Notes: generated by a model not told the origin, from the sequence alone. A DNA stretch of 64,000 nt from Pseudomonas mucidolens (GCF_900106045.1 NZ_LT629802.1:3224001-3288000); one strand, 5' to 3'; shown: positions 1-10,176, numbered from the stretch's first letter. Program-made: numbers and translations.

Positions 1-360
1 CTGGTGACCGAAACCACCTTCTACGTATGGACGCAGGGAGTCAACACCAGCCTGACCGAAGTGGTAGGTAGCCAGCAGGCTGCCAGTGTCACCCTTGATC
101 TTCTGGTTGCCAGTACCGTCGTTCGAACGGGTGTGGTTGGTCTTGTCGTAGGACAAGTTCAAGGACAGATCGTCGGTCAGGAAGTAACCGATGCGAGCGC
201 CAGGATTGAAGCCGTCTTCGATGTGCTTGACGCTATCGTTGTACTGCTTCTTGTAGAACAGCTCGCCTTCAACTGCGCCTTGGCCTTGTGCCAGAACGCC
301 GAAAGAAGTAGCGGCAATAAGAGAACCAATGGCCAAGCCCAAGGTGTTTTTCAGTTTCAT
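1..360 (-). CDS. oprF: Major outer membrane porin OprF, N-terminal part (cut by window edge)
   Basis: Reading leftward from an ATG at 360, the frame stays open to the window edge and gives a signal peptide (MKLKNTLGLAIGSLIAATSF... ending near an LAQGQG site). A beta-barrel follows, with the residues GYFLTDDLSLNLSYD and GSLLATYHFG that are typical of OprF. OprF is the main structural porin of Pseudomonas; its N-terminal half forms an eight-stranded barrel and its C-terminal OmpA domain, here outside the window, binds peptidoglycan. It lies directly downstream of sigX in the same direction, as in P. aeruginosa, where SigX drives part of oprF transcription. About 120 codons are visible. The family identity is secure; nothing can be said about the missing C-terminus. 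Confidence 0.95.
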   Translation of the reverse strand, partial: MKLKNTLGLAIGSLIAATSFGVLAQGQGAVEGELFYKKQYNDSVKHIEDGFNPGARIGYFLTDDLSLNLSYDKTNHTRSNDGTGNQKIKGDTGSLLATYHFGQAGVDSLRPYVEGGFGHQ

Positions 361-467
361 CCGTTAAATCCCCATCTGGTGATTGTAAAGCAGTCCCACA
401 TACCGGGGGACAACTCGGCGACAAGTCTAACAGAACTTGCCTACACGTAAGAGATATTTGCAGTGCA

Positions 468-1058
468 CTAAGTTTCAGTATCGCCGGCAAATTTCTCACG
501 TAATTTATCAAGAGCGCGTTTGTAACGCATTTTTGTCGCACTCAAACCCATATGCATAATGTCAGCGATTTCCTGAAATTCCAGTTCTGCGACAAAGCGT
601 AGCACCAGAATTTCCCGATCAATCGGATTCACATGCACCAGCCAGCGATCAAGTCCGCCCTTTTCCTCGGGTGCCGGCGCCTTTTCTTCAGACGCCTCCT
701 CAAGGGGGTCGAGACTCAAAGCGTCCATCAAGCGACGCTTTCGCCGTTCCTTCCGATACTGCGTGATGCACTCGTTGTACGTGATGCTGTACAGCCAGGT
801 CTTGAACTTCGATTTTCCCTCAAAGTTCTTCAAACCGTACAACACCTTGAGCATCACTTCCTGACAGACATCATCCGCATCACGATCGCTCCCTAAATAC
901 CTTGAACAAACGTTGAACAGAGTGCATTGATACCTGCGCATCAATTCTTCGTACGCGCGTGTTACGTGAAACAGCTCCGTGTGCGCGCGCGCGACCAACT
1001 CCTCATCAGAGAGCTCACGGGGGTCATAGCGCGTGGACAGCGTTTGGGCTTTATTCAA
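468..1058 (-). CDS. sigX: ECF RNA polymerase sigma factor SigX
   Basis: This 196-residue protein has the region 2 core (FNVCSRYLGSDRDADDVCQE, then GLKNFEGKSKFKTWLYSI) and region 4 (LRFVAELEFQEIADIMHMG) of an extracytoplasmic-function sigma factor. An acidic linker rich in E, K and P joins them (DPLEEASEEKAP). Gene order with cmpX upstream and oprF downstream identifies it as SigX, which in Pseudomonas responds to envelope and membrane-fluidity stress and controls oprF and lipid genes. The assigned start is a TTG at 1056-1058, giving MNKAQ, as expected for SigX; no strong ribosome binding site precedes it, so translation may be weak or coupled. No anti-sigma gene is adjacent, in line with what is known for this locus. 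Confidence 0.93.
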   Translation of the reverse strand: MNKAQTLSTRYDPRELSDEELVARAHTELFHVTRAYEELMRRYQCTLFNVCSRYLGSDRDADDVCQEVMLKVLYGLKNFEGKSKFKTWLYSITYNECITQYRKERRKRRLMDALSLDPLEEASEEKAPAPEEKGGLDRWLVHVNPIDREILVLRFVAELEFQEIADIMHMGLSATKMRYKRALDKLREKFAGDTET

Positions 1059-1145
1059 AACAAGTCGTGCCGACAGTCAGGTCAATGTCCGCCACATCCC
1101 GGATACCCAGGATCGCGGCGGCGTACATTAGCAGGGTTTACCGGT

Positions 1146-1970
1146 TTAGCGGCTACTCACCTGCTGCTCCAGCAGAATTCGATTAGACAACGACACTAGA
1201 TCGCCATCATCGGTCAGCACTGTAGTTTTTACTGTGCCGATTTCTTCGATCTGCCCTTCGACCTCACCTACACGCACGTATTGCCCTACCTGATACAACT
1301 CACGCACATAGATTCCCGCAAGAATCTGACCAGCGATTTCCCGGCTTCCCAACCCCATGGCCAGCGCAACGGCCAGACCAACGGTAATCAAAACAATCAC
1401 AATCACATGGTTAAGCAGGTCAGTCTTGACCTCCAACTGACTGATCGCAACCGAAATACTGATGATGATCACCAGTCCCTGGGCGATCCGTCCCAGGCCA
1501 CTGGCGTAGTCCAGGCCGACGCCTTCGGCGGCACCGCGCACCAGCCCGTTGGCCAATTGAGCCAACAAAACCCCCACCAGCAACACCAGCGCGCCACCAA
1601 AAACCTTCGGTAAGTACAGCGCCAACATGTCCAGCGTAGCTGAAACTCTTTCAAGTCCAAGGGACTGCGCCGCAGAAACCAGGAAAATCAGCAGCACGAA
1701 CCAATAAACGATCTTTCCGATCAGTGTCGAAATCGGCACTTTAAGGCCGACACGCCCCAGTAATTTGGTGAGGCCGGTCCCCCCCATAACACGATCAAGA
1801 CCCAGCTTGGCCAGCAGCTTGGACAGCAAGGTGTCGAGCAACTTGGCCACGACAAAACCCAACAGCACCAGCACCAGCGCTCCGAACAGGTTGGGAATGA
1901 AATTCGCCACCTTGGTCCACAGCGCTGTCATTGCAGTAACCAGACTCTGCGTCCAGAGATCAAGCTCCAT
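1146..1970 (-). CDS. cmpX: CmpX, MscS-like mechanosensitive channel family membrane protein
   Basis: This is a 274-residue membrane protein. Helices near residues 20-45, 75-100, 115-145 and 165-210 are followed by a soluble beta-rich C-terminus (VRVGEVEGQIEEIGTVKTTVLTDDGDLVSLSN, quoted in part: VGEVEGQIEEIG) that matches the MscS beta domain. In P. aeruginosa the orthologue CmpX sits beside sigX and affects envelope homeostasis and Psl/c-di-GMP-linked behaviour. I chose the ATG at 1970 (MELDLWTQSL) over the TTG two codons earlier. crfX ends only two bases upstream, so cmpX is probably translated together with it. Family and synteny are both clear; whether it gates as a real channel is not visible. 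Confidence 0.9.
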   Translation of the reverse strand: MELDLWTQSLVTAMTALWTKVANFIPNLFGALVLVLLGFVVAKLLDTLLSKLLAKLGLDRVMGGTGLTKLLGRVGLKVPISTLIGKIVYWFVLLIFLVSAAQSLGLERVSATLDMLALYLPKVFGGALVLLVGVLLAQLANGLVRGAAEGVGLDYASGLGRIAQGLVIIISISVAISQLEVKTDLLNHVIVIVLITVGLAVALAMGLGSREIAGQILAGIYVRELYQVGQYVRVGEVEGQIEEIGTVKTTVLTDDGDLVSLSNRILLEQQVSSR

Positions 1971-1972
1971 AT

Positions 1973-2218
1973 TCAATCAGCCTTATCAGTAGTACGAGCA
2001 ATAGGTTTACGACGAGAAACCGGTGAAACGTGGGCAGAGCCATTGTTCACCGCAATCATCAGCGCAGGCAGCCAACGGCCCAGCAAACCGAACAGATCAC
2101 CCGCCCCCACCTGACGGTTGGCGGTTTTCAATACGCGACCCAGGCACGCATCGTCGTCACGGTTGGACGGCGAAGTGTTAAGCATGTCACGCAAAGACTG
2201 TTCAAACGGATCGTGCAT
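1973..2218 (-). CDS. crfX: CrfX, small conserved protein of the sigX locus
   Basis: An 81-residue soluble protein starting MHDPFEQSLRDMLN. The ATG at 2218 is preceded by GAGAGG at good spacing, which is why the longer upstream frame was rejected. It has no recognised domain. It contains a conserved-looking DDDACLGRVLKTANRQVG stretch, a short hydrophobic LFGLLGRWLPALMIAV segment and a basic C-terminus. Position between cmpX and cmaX identifies it as CrfX, whose function is unknown beyond being part of the CmpX/SigX locus. It ends two bases before cmpX, so the pair is almost certainly one transcript. Confidence 0.85.
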   Translation of the reverse strand: MHDPFEQSLRDMLNTSPSNRDDDACLGRVLKTANRQVGAGDLFGLLGRWLPALMIAVNNGSAHVSPVSRRKPIARTTDKAD

Positions 2219-2302
2219 ATAGACCTCTCGCAAGTGATTCAAAGACGAGGGCAAAATTCGCCGGGTCACATGACCTCTCCACCCGTTCAGGTCACATTCA
2301 GC

Positions 2303-3298
2303 TCAGAGCCAGCGTAAGCGCCTGAACAACCACCACTGTCCCAGCGCAATCAGGACCACCAACAAGCAAGCAATTGCAAAACCGTAGGGGCTGGAAGAGA
2401 ACGGAATACCACCCACATTGATCCCCAACAATCCCGTCAGAAAAGTCATCGGCAAGAAGATCCCGGTGATGATTCCGAAGCGGTACATGGTGCGATTCAT
2501 ACGCACGCTCAAACGCCGATCTTCAGCCTCAAGTACAAGCCCCACGCGCTCCCGAGTCAATTCAAGCTCCTCCAGGTAGCGGGTCAGGCTGTTGTTCAAC
2601 TCGTTCCAATAGTCAGCATCGTCATCGACAAACCAGGGCAGTTTGATACGGGTCAGCTGAGCAAAAATATCCCGCTGCGGCGCCAGGAAACGCTTGAGCG
2701 CAGCGGCTCGCCGACGGATCTGCAAAACATTGCCGTGCTCCGGTGTATACCGTTCGTCGGCATCCAGTTTTTCTTCTTCGGCGTCGACGCTTTCAGACAG
2801 ATCACTGACCAGATCCTGCACTTTGTTGGTCAGGTACTGCGCCATATAAAGGATGAGTTCCGAGGCAGTTTTCGGCCCTTTACCCTCCTCCAATTGCGCC
2901 AGCAGCTCGTCTGTGGCACGCAACGGCCGTAAACGCAGGGAAATCACCCGGGAGGCCGCCGCGAAGATGCGTACCGACACCATGTCTTCCGGCTCTGCGC
3001 CAGGGTTGAGGTTGATCCCACGCAAAAACACCAGCAATTCAGCGTCTGGCAAAGGCAACAGTCGTGGACGGGTGTTCTCTTCCAACAACAGGTCACAGGC
3101 GAATTCGCTCAAGCCGCTGGACTTGCGCAGCCAGGTTTGTGTCTGCGGATGACTACGGTCCCAATGCAGCCACAGACTTTCCTGAGGCTGCAATTGCAAC
3201 TGGTCAAGCTCAGTCCGGGCAATCGCACGCGCACCACCGCCTCCGTCAAGCACCAGGGCATGCACCAGCCCCCATTGCGCGTTTTCTTCCTCGAACAT
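2303..3298 (-). CDS. cmaX: CmaX, CorA/ZntB-type divalent cation transporter
   Basis: This 331-residue protein has a large cytoplasmic N-terminal domain (about 1-260, with long helices) and two C-terminal transmembrane helices. The pore loop motif after the first helix reads GINVGGIPF in place of the GMN of classical CorA, as in the ZntB-like branch; this suggests divalent cation transport or efflux across the inner membrane. The ATG at 3298 (MFEEENAQW) was chosen because AGGGG lies five bases upstream; a GTG two codons earlier is possible. It is the usual neighbour of crfX in Pseudomonas. The substrate cannot be told from sequence. Confidence 0.88.
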   Translation of the reverse strand: MFEEENAQWGLVHALVLDGGGGARAIARTELDQLQLQPQESLWLHWDRSHPQTQTWLRKSSGLSEFACDLLLEENTRPRLLPLPDAELLVFLRGINLNPGAEPEDMVSVRIFAAASRVISLRLRPLRATDELLAQLEEGKGPKTASELILYMAQYLTNKVQDLVSDLSESVDAEEEKLDADERYTPEHGNVLQIRRRAAALKRFLAPQRDIFAQLTRIKLPWFVDDDADYWNELNNSLTRYLEELELTRERVGLVLEAEDRRLSVRMNRTMYRFGIITGIFLPMTFLTGLLGINVGGIPFSSSPYGFAIACLLVVLIALGQWWLFRRLRWL

Positions 3299-3323
3299 CC
3301 TCACCCCTGTCGGTCTACTGCTG

Positions 3324-3815
3324 TTATTCAGGCATTTTCAAAGGACTGGGCGAGACGATCACGCCGTTATTGTCGGCATACACATACTCACCCGGACGGA
3401 ACGTCACACCGGCAAACGTCACCGCTACGTCCACATCGCCAACCCCACGTCGCACGCTTTTCAATGGATGACTGGCCAGGGCCTGCACGCCCAGGTCGGT
3501 CTGGGCGAGGACGTCCACGTCACGGATGCAACCGTAGATCACCATCCCTTCCCAGCCGTTTTTCGCGGCTTTCTCGGCGATCATGTCACCCAGCAAGGCG
3601 TGACGCAGGGAACCGCCACCGTCAACCACCAGCACTTTGCCGGTGCCATCGAGCTCGGCCTGTTCCTTGACCCGGGAGTTGTCTTCAAAGCACTTGATGG
3701 TAACGATTTCGCCACCGAAGGAGTCTCGTCCGCCGAAGTTGCTGAACATGGGCTCGAGCACCTGTACCAGTTCCGGGTAGGTATCACACAGGTCGGGGGT
3801 CACGTAATGGTTCAT
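3324..3815 (-). CDS. rraA: RraA-family protein (regulator of ribonuclease activity / HMG aldolase fold)
   Basis: This 163-residue protein matches the RraA family throughout: [17 protein letters not shown] at the start, the glycine-rich [15 protein letters not shown] in the middle and [10 protein letters not shown] near residue 105. In enterobacteria RraA binds RNase E and lowers its activity. Related proteins with the same fold are 4-hydroxy-4-methyl-2-oxoglutarate aldolases, and the [19 protein letters not shown] residues are shared, so annotation tools name it either way. The start has a strong AGGAG. It follows the core gene order after cmaX. The regulator role is by homology only. Confidence 0.88.
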   Translation of the reverse strand: MNHYVTPDLCDTYPELVQVLEPMFSNFGGRDSFGGEIVTIKCFEDNSRVKEQAELDGTGKVLVVDGGGSLRHALLGDMIAEKAAKNGWEGMVIYGCIRDVDVLAQTDLGVQALASHPLKSVRRGVGDVDVAVTFAGVTFRPGEYVYADNNGVIVSPSPLKMPE

Positions 3816-4041
3816 CGGAAAACTCCTGTCAGTGAAAGAAGGTGTCGAACATCCACGGCTACATCAGGGAAACGCATCACAATAGGCATTCTTTAAAAAT
3901 GCGCCATCGCGGCCGGTAATGATCAGATCCGCGCCCGAGCAACGCAATAACCATTGCGCGACTGAATATGACCAGAATAGCCTGATACGTCATATCTTAG
4001 CCGTAACCCTCATCAAGCGAAACGCCCTTGTTAGACGCCTG

Positions 4042-5031
4042 TCAGCCGACCGCGAGGACTTCAGGTTGTGCGCCCGTCACAGGTGTTAGCGGATCTTTCA
4101 GCCAGCGCTCTACCAACGGCCATACTTCGACCTGGGCGGCCTTGCTGACCAGCATCTCGACATGTCCGAAATCACCGGAAAAGCCTTGCCGTCGCCCCAG
4201 GCACAGGTATTGACGGTGCTCGGAACCCACTTGTTCAAGCAGTTTGCGACAAGCCCAGTCCGGGTCCTGACGATCGCCGGCGGCACTCACCGCCAACAAA
4301 GGCACATCGACCTCGGCCAATCCTTTCCACCAATCGCGCTCGCCGTCCCCAAAACGCCCGAACAAACCATGCCAGCGCATACTCTCCAGGGCCAGCCCGA
4401 TGGGTTCGTCTTCCGGGCCACGTTTTAGCCGGGCCCCGGAGAGTTGAGCAAAGCGCTTCAAAATAAAACGCCCACCCCACTCGACTGGCGGAATCTTCAA
4501 CGGCCAGTAGGTACGACTGACCTGACAACCGAACAAGGCCACGGAAGCCACCGCGGGTGCGCCCAGGTACTGCCCGCCCAATGCCGCAGCGAGGGTCGTA
4601 CCGCCCAGGGAATGACCAATCCAGTGCGGAATCTGCCCACTCTGCTCACGCACAAACGCAGCGATGGCTGGCAAATCGTAGCGAGCATAGTCGGCGACAC
4701 GGTTCTTGGCGTAATCCCGGTTACGCCGGGAAAGCCCGTGACCACGCATTTCCGGGATCCATACATCAAATCCCTGCCGCGCCAGATAAGCCCCCAGGCC
4801 AAGGCCCTTGGGCGAATACCAGAAGCGTCGATTGGAAAAGCTGCCGTGTAATAGGATCACTGGCACGCCTCGACTTTCCGCGACCTCGGCCAGGCCCAGG
4901 CGCGTCACCGCCAATTCAACGGTGCCATCAGGACTGTTGCCGGGTTTGAGGCGATAAACATCTTCACTCAGGTCGCCACGACGCTCAGCGCTGATCAAGG
5001 CGACGGGAAACAAGCTGCTGCTGCTTTGCAT
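4042..5031 (-). CDS. Alpha/beta-hydrolase
   Basis: A 329-residue alpha/beta-hydrolase. The oxyanion segment is HGSFSNRRFW, the nucleophile elbow is WIGHSLGGTT (Ser near residue 150), an acid is likely in the AGDRQDP segment, and the catalytic His is in GDFGHVEM near residue 300. No signal peptide is seen, so it is probably cytoplasmic. It sits between rraA and ppsA as in P. aeruginosa. The substrate is unknown; the family includes esterases and lipase-like enzymes. The ATG at 5031 (MQSSSSLFPV) is preferred to one five codons upstream, but neither has a clear ribosome binding site, and the upstream one lies within 5 bp of the T-run of the ppsA terminator. Confidence 0.8.
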   Translation of the reverse strand: MQSSSSLFPVALISAERRGDLSEDVYRLKPGNSPDGTVELAVTRLGLAEVAESRGVPVILLHGSFSNRRFWYSPKGLGLGAYLARQGFDVWIPEMRGHGLSRRNRDYAKNRVADYARYDLPAIAAFVREQSGQIPHWIGHSLGGTTLAAALGGQYLGAPAVASVALFGCQVSRTYWPLKIPPVEWGGRFILKRFAQLSGARLKRGPEDEPIGLALESMRWHGLFGRFGDGERDWWKGLAEVDVPLLAVSAAGDRQDPDWACRKLLEQVGSEHRQYLCLGRRQGFSGDFGHVEMLVSKAAQVEVWPLVERWLKDPLTPVTGAQPEVLAVG

Positions 5032-5044
5032 AAAGTTCTTGCAC

Positions 5045-5078
5045 AAAAAAGGGCGGCGTCCAGAAGGAGTTCCGCCCT
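5045..5078 (-). terminator. Rho-independent terminator of ppsA
   Basis: On the minus strand GGGCGG (72-77 of the 5000s) pairs with CCGCCC (5051-5056) and is followed by six T residues (A-run at 5045-5050 on the plus strand). It lies just downstream of ppsA. A second, 11-bp perfect hairpin is found at 5094-5122 (TGCCGGTCAGC / GCTGACCGGCA), still nearer the ppsA stop codon. Confidence 0.75.
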
Positions 5079-5130
5079 ACACAGAATGAGAAATGCCGGT
5101 CAGCCATGTCAGCTGACCGGCAGCTGGCGA

Positions 5131-7506
5131 TTACGCCGAGGCTTGACCTTCGGCCAGGAAGAACCAGGTTTCCAGCACCGAATCCGGGTTCAGCGAAACG
5201 CTTTCGATGCCCTGTTCCATCAGCCATTTGGCCAGGTCCGGGTGATCGGAAGGGCCTTGGCCACAGATACCGATGTACTTACCGGCCTTGTTGCACGCCT
5301 GGATGGCATTGGCTAGCAGCTTTTTGACCGCCGGATTACGTTCATCGAACAGATGGGCAATGATCCCCGAGTCACGGTCCAGGCCCAGGGTCAACTGAGT
5401 CAGGTCGTTGGAGCCAATGGAGAAGCCGTCGAAGAATTCCAGGAACTCTTCGGCCAGAATCGCATTGGAAGGCAGTTTGCACATCATGATCACGCGAAGA
5501 CCGTTTTCACCACGGGAGAGGCCGTTCTCAGCCAGCAAATCGACGACCTGGCTTGCTTCGCCCAAGGTTCGCACGAACGGCACCATGATCTCGACGTTGG
5601 TCAGCCCCATTTCGTTACGTACACGCTTGAGGGCCCGGCATTCGAGTTCAAAGCAGTCACGGAAGGCTTCGCTGATGTAGCGCGACGCGCCACGGAAACC
5701 CAGCATCGGGTTTTCTTCTTCCGGCTCGTAAAGCTTGCCGCCGATCAGGTTTGCGTATTCGTTGGACTTGAAGTCCGACAGGCGCACGATGACTTTCTTC
5801 GGCCAGAAAGCCGCCGCCAGGGTGCTGATGCCTTCCACCAGCTTCTCGACGTAGAAACCTACCGGATCGTTGTAACCGGCGATACGTTTGTCGACACTGT
5901 CCTTGATCTCCAACGGCAGACCGTCGTAGTTCAACAGCGCCTTGGGATGCACGCCAATCATGCGGTTGATGATGAACTCCAGGCGGGCCAGGCCCACGCC
6001 GGCGTTCGGCAACTGCGCGAAATCGAAGGCACGGTCCGGGTTACCGACGTTCATCATGATCTTGAACGGCAGATCGGGCATCGCGTCGATGGAGTTTTGC
6101 TTGATGTCGAAGCCCAGTTCACCTTCGAAGATGAAACCGGTGTCGCCTTCGGCACAGGAAACGGTCACACCCTGACCGTCCTTCAACAGCTGAGTGGCGT
6201 TACCGCAGCCCACCACAGCCGGTATTCCCAGTTCACGCGCGATGATTGCAGCGTGACAGGTACGCCCGCCACGGTTGGTGACGATGGCGCTGGCGCGCTT
6301 CATCACGGGTTCCCAGTCCGGGTCGGTCATGTCGGAAACCAATACGTCGCCTGGCTGGACCTTGTCCATCTCGGAGACATCCTTGATGATCCGCACCTTG
6401 CCGGCGCCGATGCGCTGGCCGATGGCACGGCCTTCCACCAGCACGGTGCCGGTTTCCTTCAACAGATAGCGTTCCATGACATTGGCCGAGGTACGGCTCT
6501 TCACGGTTTCCGGGCGGGCCTGGACGATGTACAGCTTGCCGTCGTCGCCATCCTTTGCCCATTCGATGTCCATCGGGCACTTGTAGTGCTTCTCGATGAT
6601 CATCGCTTGCTTGGCCAATTCGCTGACTTCAGCGTCGGTCAGGCAGAAACGCGCGCGCTCGGCCTTGTCGACATCCACGGTTTTCACCGAGCGACCGGCC
6701 TTGGCCTCATCGCCGTAGATCATCTTGATGGCCTTGCTGCCCAGGTTGCGGCGCAGGATGGCCGGGCGGCCTGCTTCCAGGGTGCCCTTGTGAACATAGA
6801 ATTCGTCCGGGTTGACCGCGCCCTGCACGACCGTTTCCCCCAGGCCGTAAGCGCCGGTGATAAACACCACGTCGCGAAAGCCAGATTCCGTGTCCAGGGT
6901 GAACATCACGCCGGCCGTACCGGTTTCCGAACGTACCATGCGCTGCACGCCGGCAGACAGGGCCACCAACTTGTGGTCGAAACCCTGGTGCACGCGGTAG
7001 GAAATGGCGCGGTCGTTGAACAGCGAGGCGAACACTTCCTTGGCCGCGCGGATGACGTTTTCCACGCCGCGAATGTTCAGGAAGGTTTCTTGCTGGCCGG
7101 CGAAGGAGGCATCGGGCAGGTCTTCAGCGGTGGCCGAGGAACGAACCGCGACAGCCATGTCCGGGTTACCCGCCGAAAGGCTGGCGAAGGCCGTGCGGAT
7201 TTCCGCGTTGAGCTTCTCGGGGAACTCGGCCTCCATGATCCATTGACGAATCTGGGCACCGGTCTTGGCCAGGGCGTTGACATCATCCACGTCCAAGGCG
7301 TCCAGAGCTGCGTGGATTTGAGCGTTGAGGCCGCTCAGTTCGAGGAAATCACGGTAAGCCTGGGCCGTAGTGGCGAAGCCACCGGGTACCGAGACACCGG
7401 CGCCCGCAAGGTTACTGATCATCTCGCCGAGGGATGCGTTCTTGCCCCCCACATGCTCTACATCATGGACGCCGAGCTTATCGAGGGAAACTACGTACTC
7501 TACCAA
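5131..7506 (-). CDS. ppsA: Phosphoenolpyruvate synthase
   Basis: This 791-residue protein has the normal length and domain order of PEP synthase. An N-terminal ATP-binding domain ([12 protein letters not shown], then [20 protein letters not shown]) is followed by the swivelling phosphohistidine domain ([17 protein letters not shown], His near residue 420) and a C-terminal PEP/pyruvate barrel ([27 protein letters not shown]). It converts pyruvate, ATP and water to PEP, AMP and phosphate for gluconeogenesis. The start is a TTG at 7504-7506 with GGAGAG nine bases upstream. It is divergent from its regulator gene ppsR, with a 178-bp shared promoter region. Confidence 0.97.
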   Translation of the reverse strand: MVEYVVSLDKLGVHDVEHVGGKNASLGEMISNLAGAGVSVPGGFATTAQAYRDFLELSGLNAQIHAALDALDVDDVNALAKTGAQIRQWIMEAEFPEKLNAEIRTAFASLSAGNPDMAVAVRSSATAEDLPDASFAGQQETFLNIRGVENVIRAAKEVFASLFNDRAISYRVHQGFDHKLVALSAGVQRMVRSETGTAGVMFTLDTESGFRDVVFITGAYGLGETVVQGAVNPDEFYVHKGTLEAGRPAILRRNLGSKAIKMIYGDEAKAGRSVKTVDVDKAERARFCLTDAEVSELAKQAMIIEKHYKCPMDIEWAKDGDDGKLYIVQARPETVKSRTSANVMERYLLKETGTVLVEGRAIGQRIGAGKVRIIKDVSEMDKVQPGDVLVSDMTDPDWEPVMKRASAIVTNRGGRTCHAAIIARELGIPAVVGCGNATQLLKDGQGVTVSCAEGDTGFIFEGELGFDIKQNSIDAMPDLPFKIMMNVGNPDRAFDFAQLPNAGVGLARLEFIINRMIGVHPKALLNYDGLPLEIKDSVDKRIAGYNDPVGFYVEKLVEGISTLAAAFWPKKVIVRLSDFKSNEYANLIGGKLYEPEEENPMLGFRGASRYISEAFRDCFELECRALKRVRNEMGLTNVEIMVPFVRTLGEASQVVDLLAENGLSRGENGLRVIMMCKLPSNAILAEEFLEFFDGFSIGSNDLTQLTLGLDRDSGIIAHLFDERNPAVKKLLANAIQACNKAGKYIGICGQGPSDHPDLAKWLMEQGIESVSLNPDSVLETWFFLAEGQASA

Positions 7507-7684
7507 GGTGATCTCTCCACTAACTGTGTTGGAAAAGCTCAGGGCGCTGGGTGCTCAGTAGGAGCAGTTACCGGCGTTTGTGGCCTGGACCTGGAAAATA
7601 AGTGAGAATGCGGCCCACTGCGGGACGGCAAAATCGCACCTATCATATCCAAGATTCGTCATCAGCTTAAGGCCCAAGGCTCAA

Positions 7685-8503
7685 ATGAAACGATCTGCTT
7701 TCTTTATCTCCGATGGCACCGGCATCACAGCCGAAACCCTGGGTCAAAGCCTGTTGGCGCAGTTCGAAAACATTACCTTCGCCAAATTCACGCGACCGTA
7801 TATCGATAGCGTGGATAAAGCGCGGCTCATGGTACAACAAATCAATCTGGCCGCCGAAAAAGACGGCTTTCGCCCGATCATTTTCGACACCATTGTCAAT
7901 CAGGACATTCGTGAGATCCTCGCAACCTCTAATGGTTTCATGATCGACATCTTCTCGACCTTCCTCGCCCCACTGGAGCAGGAGTTGAGCGAGCACTCCT
8001 CATATTCTGTGGGAAAATCCCATTCCATTGGCCACAACTCCAATTACATGGAGCGGATCGAGGCGGTGAACTTCGCCCTGGACAACGACGATGGTGCCCG
8101 CACCCATTACTACGACAAGGCCGACCTGATCCTGGTGGGCGTGTCCCGTTGCGGCAAGACGCCGACGTGCCTTTATATGGCCATGCAGTTCGGTATTCGC
8201 GCGGCCAACTACCCGCTGACCGAAGACGATATGGAACACCTGACACTGCCGGCCGCCCTGCGCTCGCATCAGCACAAGCTGTTCGGCTTGACCATTGATC
8301 CGGACCGTCTCACCGCCATCCGTAACGAACGCAAGCCCAACAGCCGCTATTCGAGCTATGCCCAGTGCGAATTCGAAGTGCGCGAAGTGGAAAATCTGTT
8401 CCGCCGGGAAAATATTGCACACATCAACTCCACACATTTTTCGGTGGAAGAAATTTCGGCAAAGATTTTGGTGGAAAAAGGCGTCGAACGCCGTTTCAAA
8501 TAA
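7685..8503 (+). CDS. ppsR: PEP synthase regulatory kinase/pyrophosphorylase
   Basis: This 272-residue member of the DUF299 family starts [20 protein letters not shown] and carries the P-loop-like [15 protein letters not shown] near residue 155. The protein reversibly phosphorylates PEP synthase on a threonine next to its catalytic His, using ADP to inactivate and phosphate to reactivate. Divergence from ppsA is the conserved Pseudomonas arrangement. The ATG at 7685 was chosen over a longer frame because it gives the family's standard N-terminus. Confidence 0.95.
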   Translation: MKRSAFFISDGTGITAETLGQSLLAQFENITFAKFTRPYIDSVDKARLMVQQINLAAEKDGFRPIIFDTIVNQDIREILATSNGFMIDIFSTFLAPLEQELSEHSSYSVGKSHSIGHNSNYMERIEAVNFALDNDDGARTHYYDKADLILVGVSRCGKTPTCLYMAMQFGIRAANYPLTEDDMEHLTLPAALRSHQHKLFGLTIDPDRLTAIRNERKPNSRYSSYAQCEFEVREVENLFRRENIAHINSTHFSVEEISAKILVEKGVERRFK

Positions 8504-8518
8504 CCTGGAGCGCGGATT

Positions 8519-8692
8519 TCCTGTGGCTTCCAGGCCATTTGTGGCGAGGGGGCTGGTCCCCCGTTGGGCTGCGCAGCACCCCCAAAACGTTTCCCCGTTC
8601 GCCCAGTCAAACCAGGTGGCCGGTTTAAGGGCTGCTGCGCAGCCCAACGGGAGCGATACGGCGTTCCGGCAAGCCCCCTCGTCATAGGGGCC
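8519..8692. repeat. REP-like inverted repeat region
   Basis: Two copies of a GC-rich unit lie head to head. CCGTTGGGCTGCGCAGC at about 8561-8577 is mirrored by GCTGCGCAGCCCAACGGG at about 8634-8651, and the outer arms GCGAGGGGGCT and AGCCCCCTCGTC also pair. This is the typical form of Pseudomonas intergenic REP/BIME elements. It fills the gap between two convergent genes, ppsR and the MocR regulator. Confidence 0.7.
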
Positions 8693-8723
8693 ATTTATCA
8701 AGCGCAGATCAAACATTCAACGC

Positions 8724-10151
8724 TTATAGATGAAACCTTCCTCCACCCTGCCCCAGGGCGGTGGCCAAAGCGTCAAATCCTTCTCGCAACAGCTGATCAT
8801 CCCCCGAGGTATTGCAGATACTTGCCCGAATGAACTGTGGCACCGCCGTTTGCCCCACGGCAAATGCCTCGGCGGTGGCGATCAGGTAATTGTTCTGCTT
8901 GAGTTCCGCTTCGATTTCCGAGGCTCGCCACGGCTCCGGCACTTCAATCCAGAAATGCGGGCTGTTGAGGTGCGTGCGATACTCAAGGCCACTCAAGAGG
9001 CCTTCGACCAGGGTTTTGCGGCGGCTGATCTCGTTGATCTGTTGGTGCAACAGGTATTGCGCCGTACCGTTTTCAATCCACTGCGTGGCCAATTCCAGCG
9101 TGACCGGCGTCGCCATCCAACAGGTGGAACGCAATGCGGCGGAGATCCGGCTGACCAACGCCGGAGGCGCGTGCACATAACCCACGCGCAATCCCGCCGA
9201 CACCGCCTTGCTCAGGCTGCTGATCAGGATGGTGCGTTCCGGGGCGAAATGACTCAGGGGTGGCGGGCGATCCTCCACCAACACGCCATGGGCCTCATCT
9301 TCGAGGATCAGCAAATTGTGTTCACGACAGACCCGAACCAATGCCTCGCGACGGGTAACGGACAATACCGCCGTCGTCGGATTCTGGATGGTCGGCGTGC
9401 AATAAAGAGCCGACACCCGATGATTGCGACAAACCTCCTCCAACGCCCCCGGCAGCAAACCCTCGTCATCCATCTCCAGGCCGATCAAGCGTATGCCGAG
9501 CATCCGTGCGGCGGTGATCAATCCGGGGTAGGTCAGTTGTTCCGTGACCACGGTATCGCCCGCACGCAATAAGGCCATCATCGCGCAGAGCAATCCGTGC
9601 TGGCCGCCATTGACGCAGATGACCTGTTCGGGAATCGGGTGAAAGTCGCGCTGCACCAGCCATTGCGCCCCCGCTTCACGATAACGCGGCAATCCGGCGT
9701 CCGGGGTGTAGGCGCTGATGTCCTGCAGGAATTTGGCGTTATTGGCCAGGGTCTGAAAACTCTGGGCCAGGAACGTCGTTTCCTGCCCCGGGATATGCAT
9801 ATTGCGGCTCATATCGAAGTACTGGCGCGGCTCTTCGCTGACGTTGCGAAAACCTTCATCACGCTGACGTTCCATCCCACGCTTGCGCACGAACGTCCCG
9901 TCACCGACCCGCGCCACGACCAGACCAAGGCGTTCCAGTTCGCCATAGGCCCGACTGATGGTGCCGATGGTCACTCCGAGATTGTCGGAAAGCACGCGAT
10001 GAGGCGGCAGTTTTCGCCCCGGTTCGATCAACCCTTCCAGAATGCCGCGTTCCATAACATCCGACAGGCGCTTGTACTTCATGCCCTGCCCATTGGAGAG
10101 CCCTTCTCGCATAATTGACACCATGTCAATATTTGTTTTGACAGCCATCAT
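8724..10151 (-). CDS. MocR/PdxR-type regulator (GntR helix-turn-helix fused to aminotransferase fold)
   Basis: This 475-residue protein joins a GntR winged helix (about 25-92, helix GVTIGTISRAYGELERLG) to a class I aminotransferase domain (about 110-475). The PLP lysine is K315 (SSLSKAVSAG) and the PLP-ring partners are N257 (TIQNPTT) and D285 (ILEDEAHG). In MocR regulators the aminotransferase domain binds PLP and senses amines or amino acids, and usually does not catalyse. It is divergent from the EamA exporter/JAMM operon with 100 bp between, the classical arrangement for a regulator and its target. Three direct repeats in that gap are candidate sites. Several in-frame ATG codons exist at the N-terminus. 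Confidence 0.85.
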   Translation of the reverse strand: MMAVKTNIDMVSIMREGLSNGQGMKYKRLSDVMERGILEGLIEPGRKLPPHRVLSDNLGVTIGTISRAYGELERLGLVVARVGDGTFVRKRGMERQRDEGFRNVSEEPRQYFDMSRNMHIPGQETTFLAQSFQTLANNAKFLQDISAYTPDAGLPRYREAGAQWLVQRDFHPIPEQVICVNGGQHGLLCAMMALLRAGDTVVTEQLTYPGLITAARMLGIRLIGLEMDDEGLLPGALEEVCRNHRVSALYCTPTIQNPTTAVLSVTRREALVRVCREHNLLILEDEAHGVLVEDRPPPLSHFAPERTILISSLSKAVSAGLRVGYVHAPPALVSRISAALRSTCWMATPVTLELATQWIENGTAQYLLHQQINEISRRKTLVEGLLSGLEYRTHLNSPHFWIEVPEPWRASEIEAELKQNNYLIATAEAFAVGQTAVPQFIRASICNTSGDDQLLREGFDALATALGQGGGRFHL

Positions 10152-10176
10152 TCGCCCTAATAGTGTGCTTTAACGG

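Noticed and set aside
5353..7605. 750-codon open frame on the plus strand opposite ppsA
   Set aside because: It is the antisense shadow of a clearly coding PEP synthase gene; its protein is rich in His, Gln and Gly as expected for a complement frame of GC-rich DNA and has no domain.
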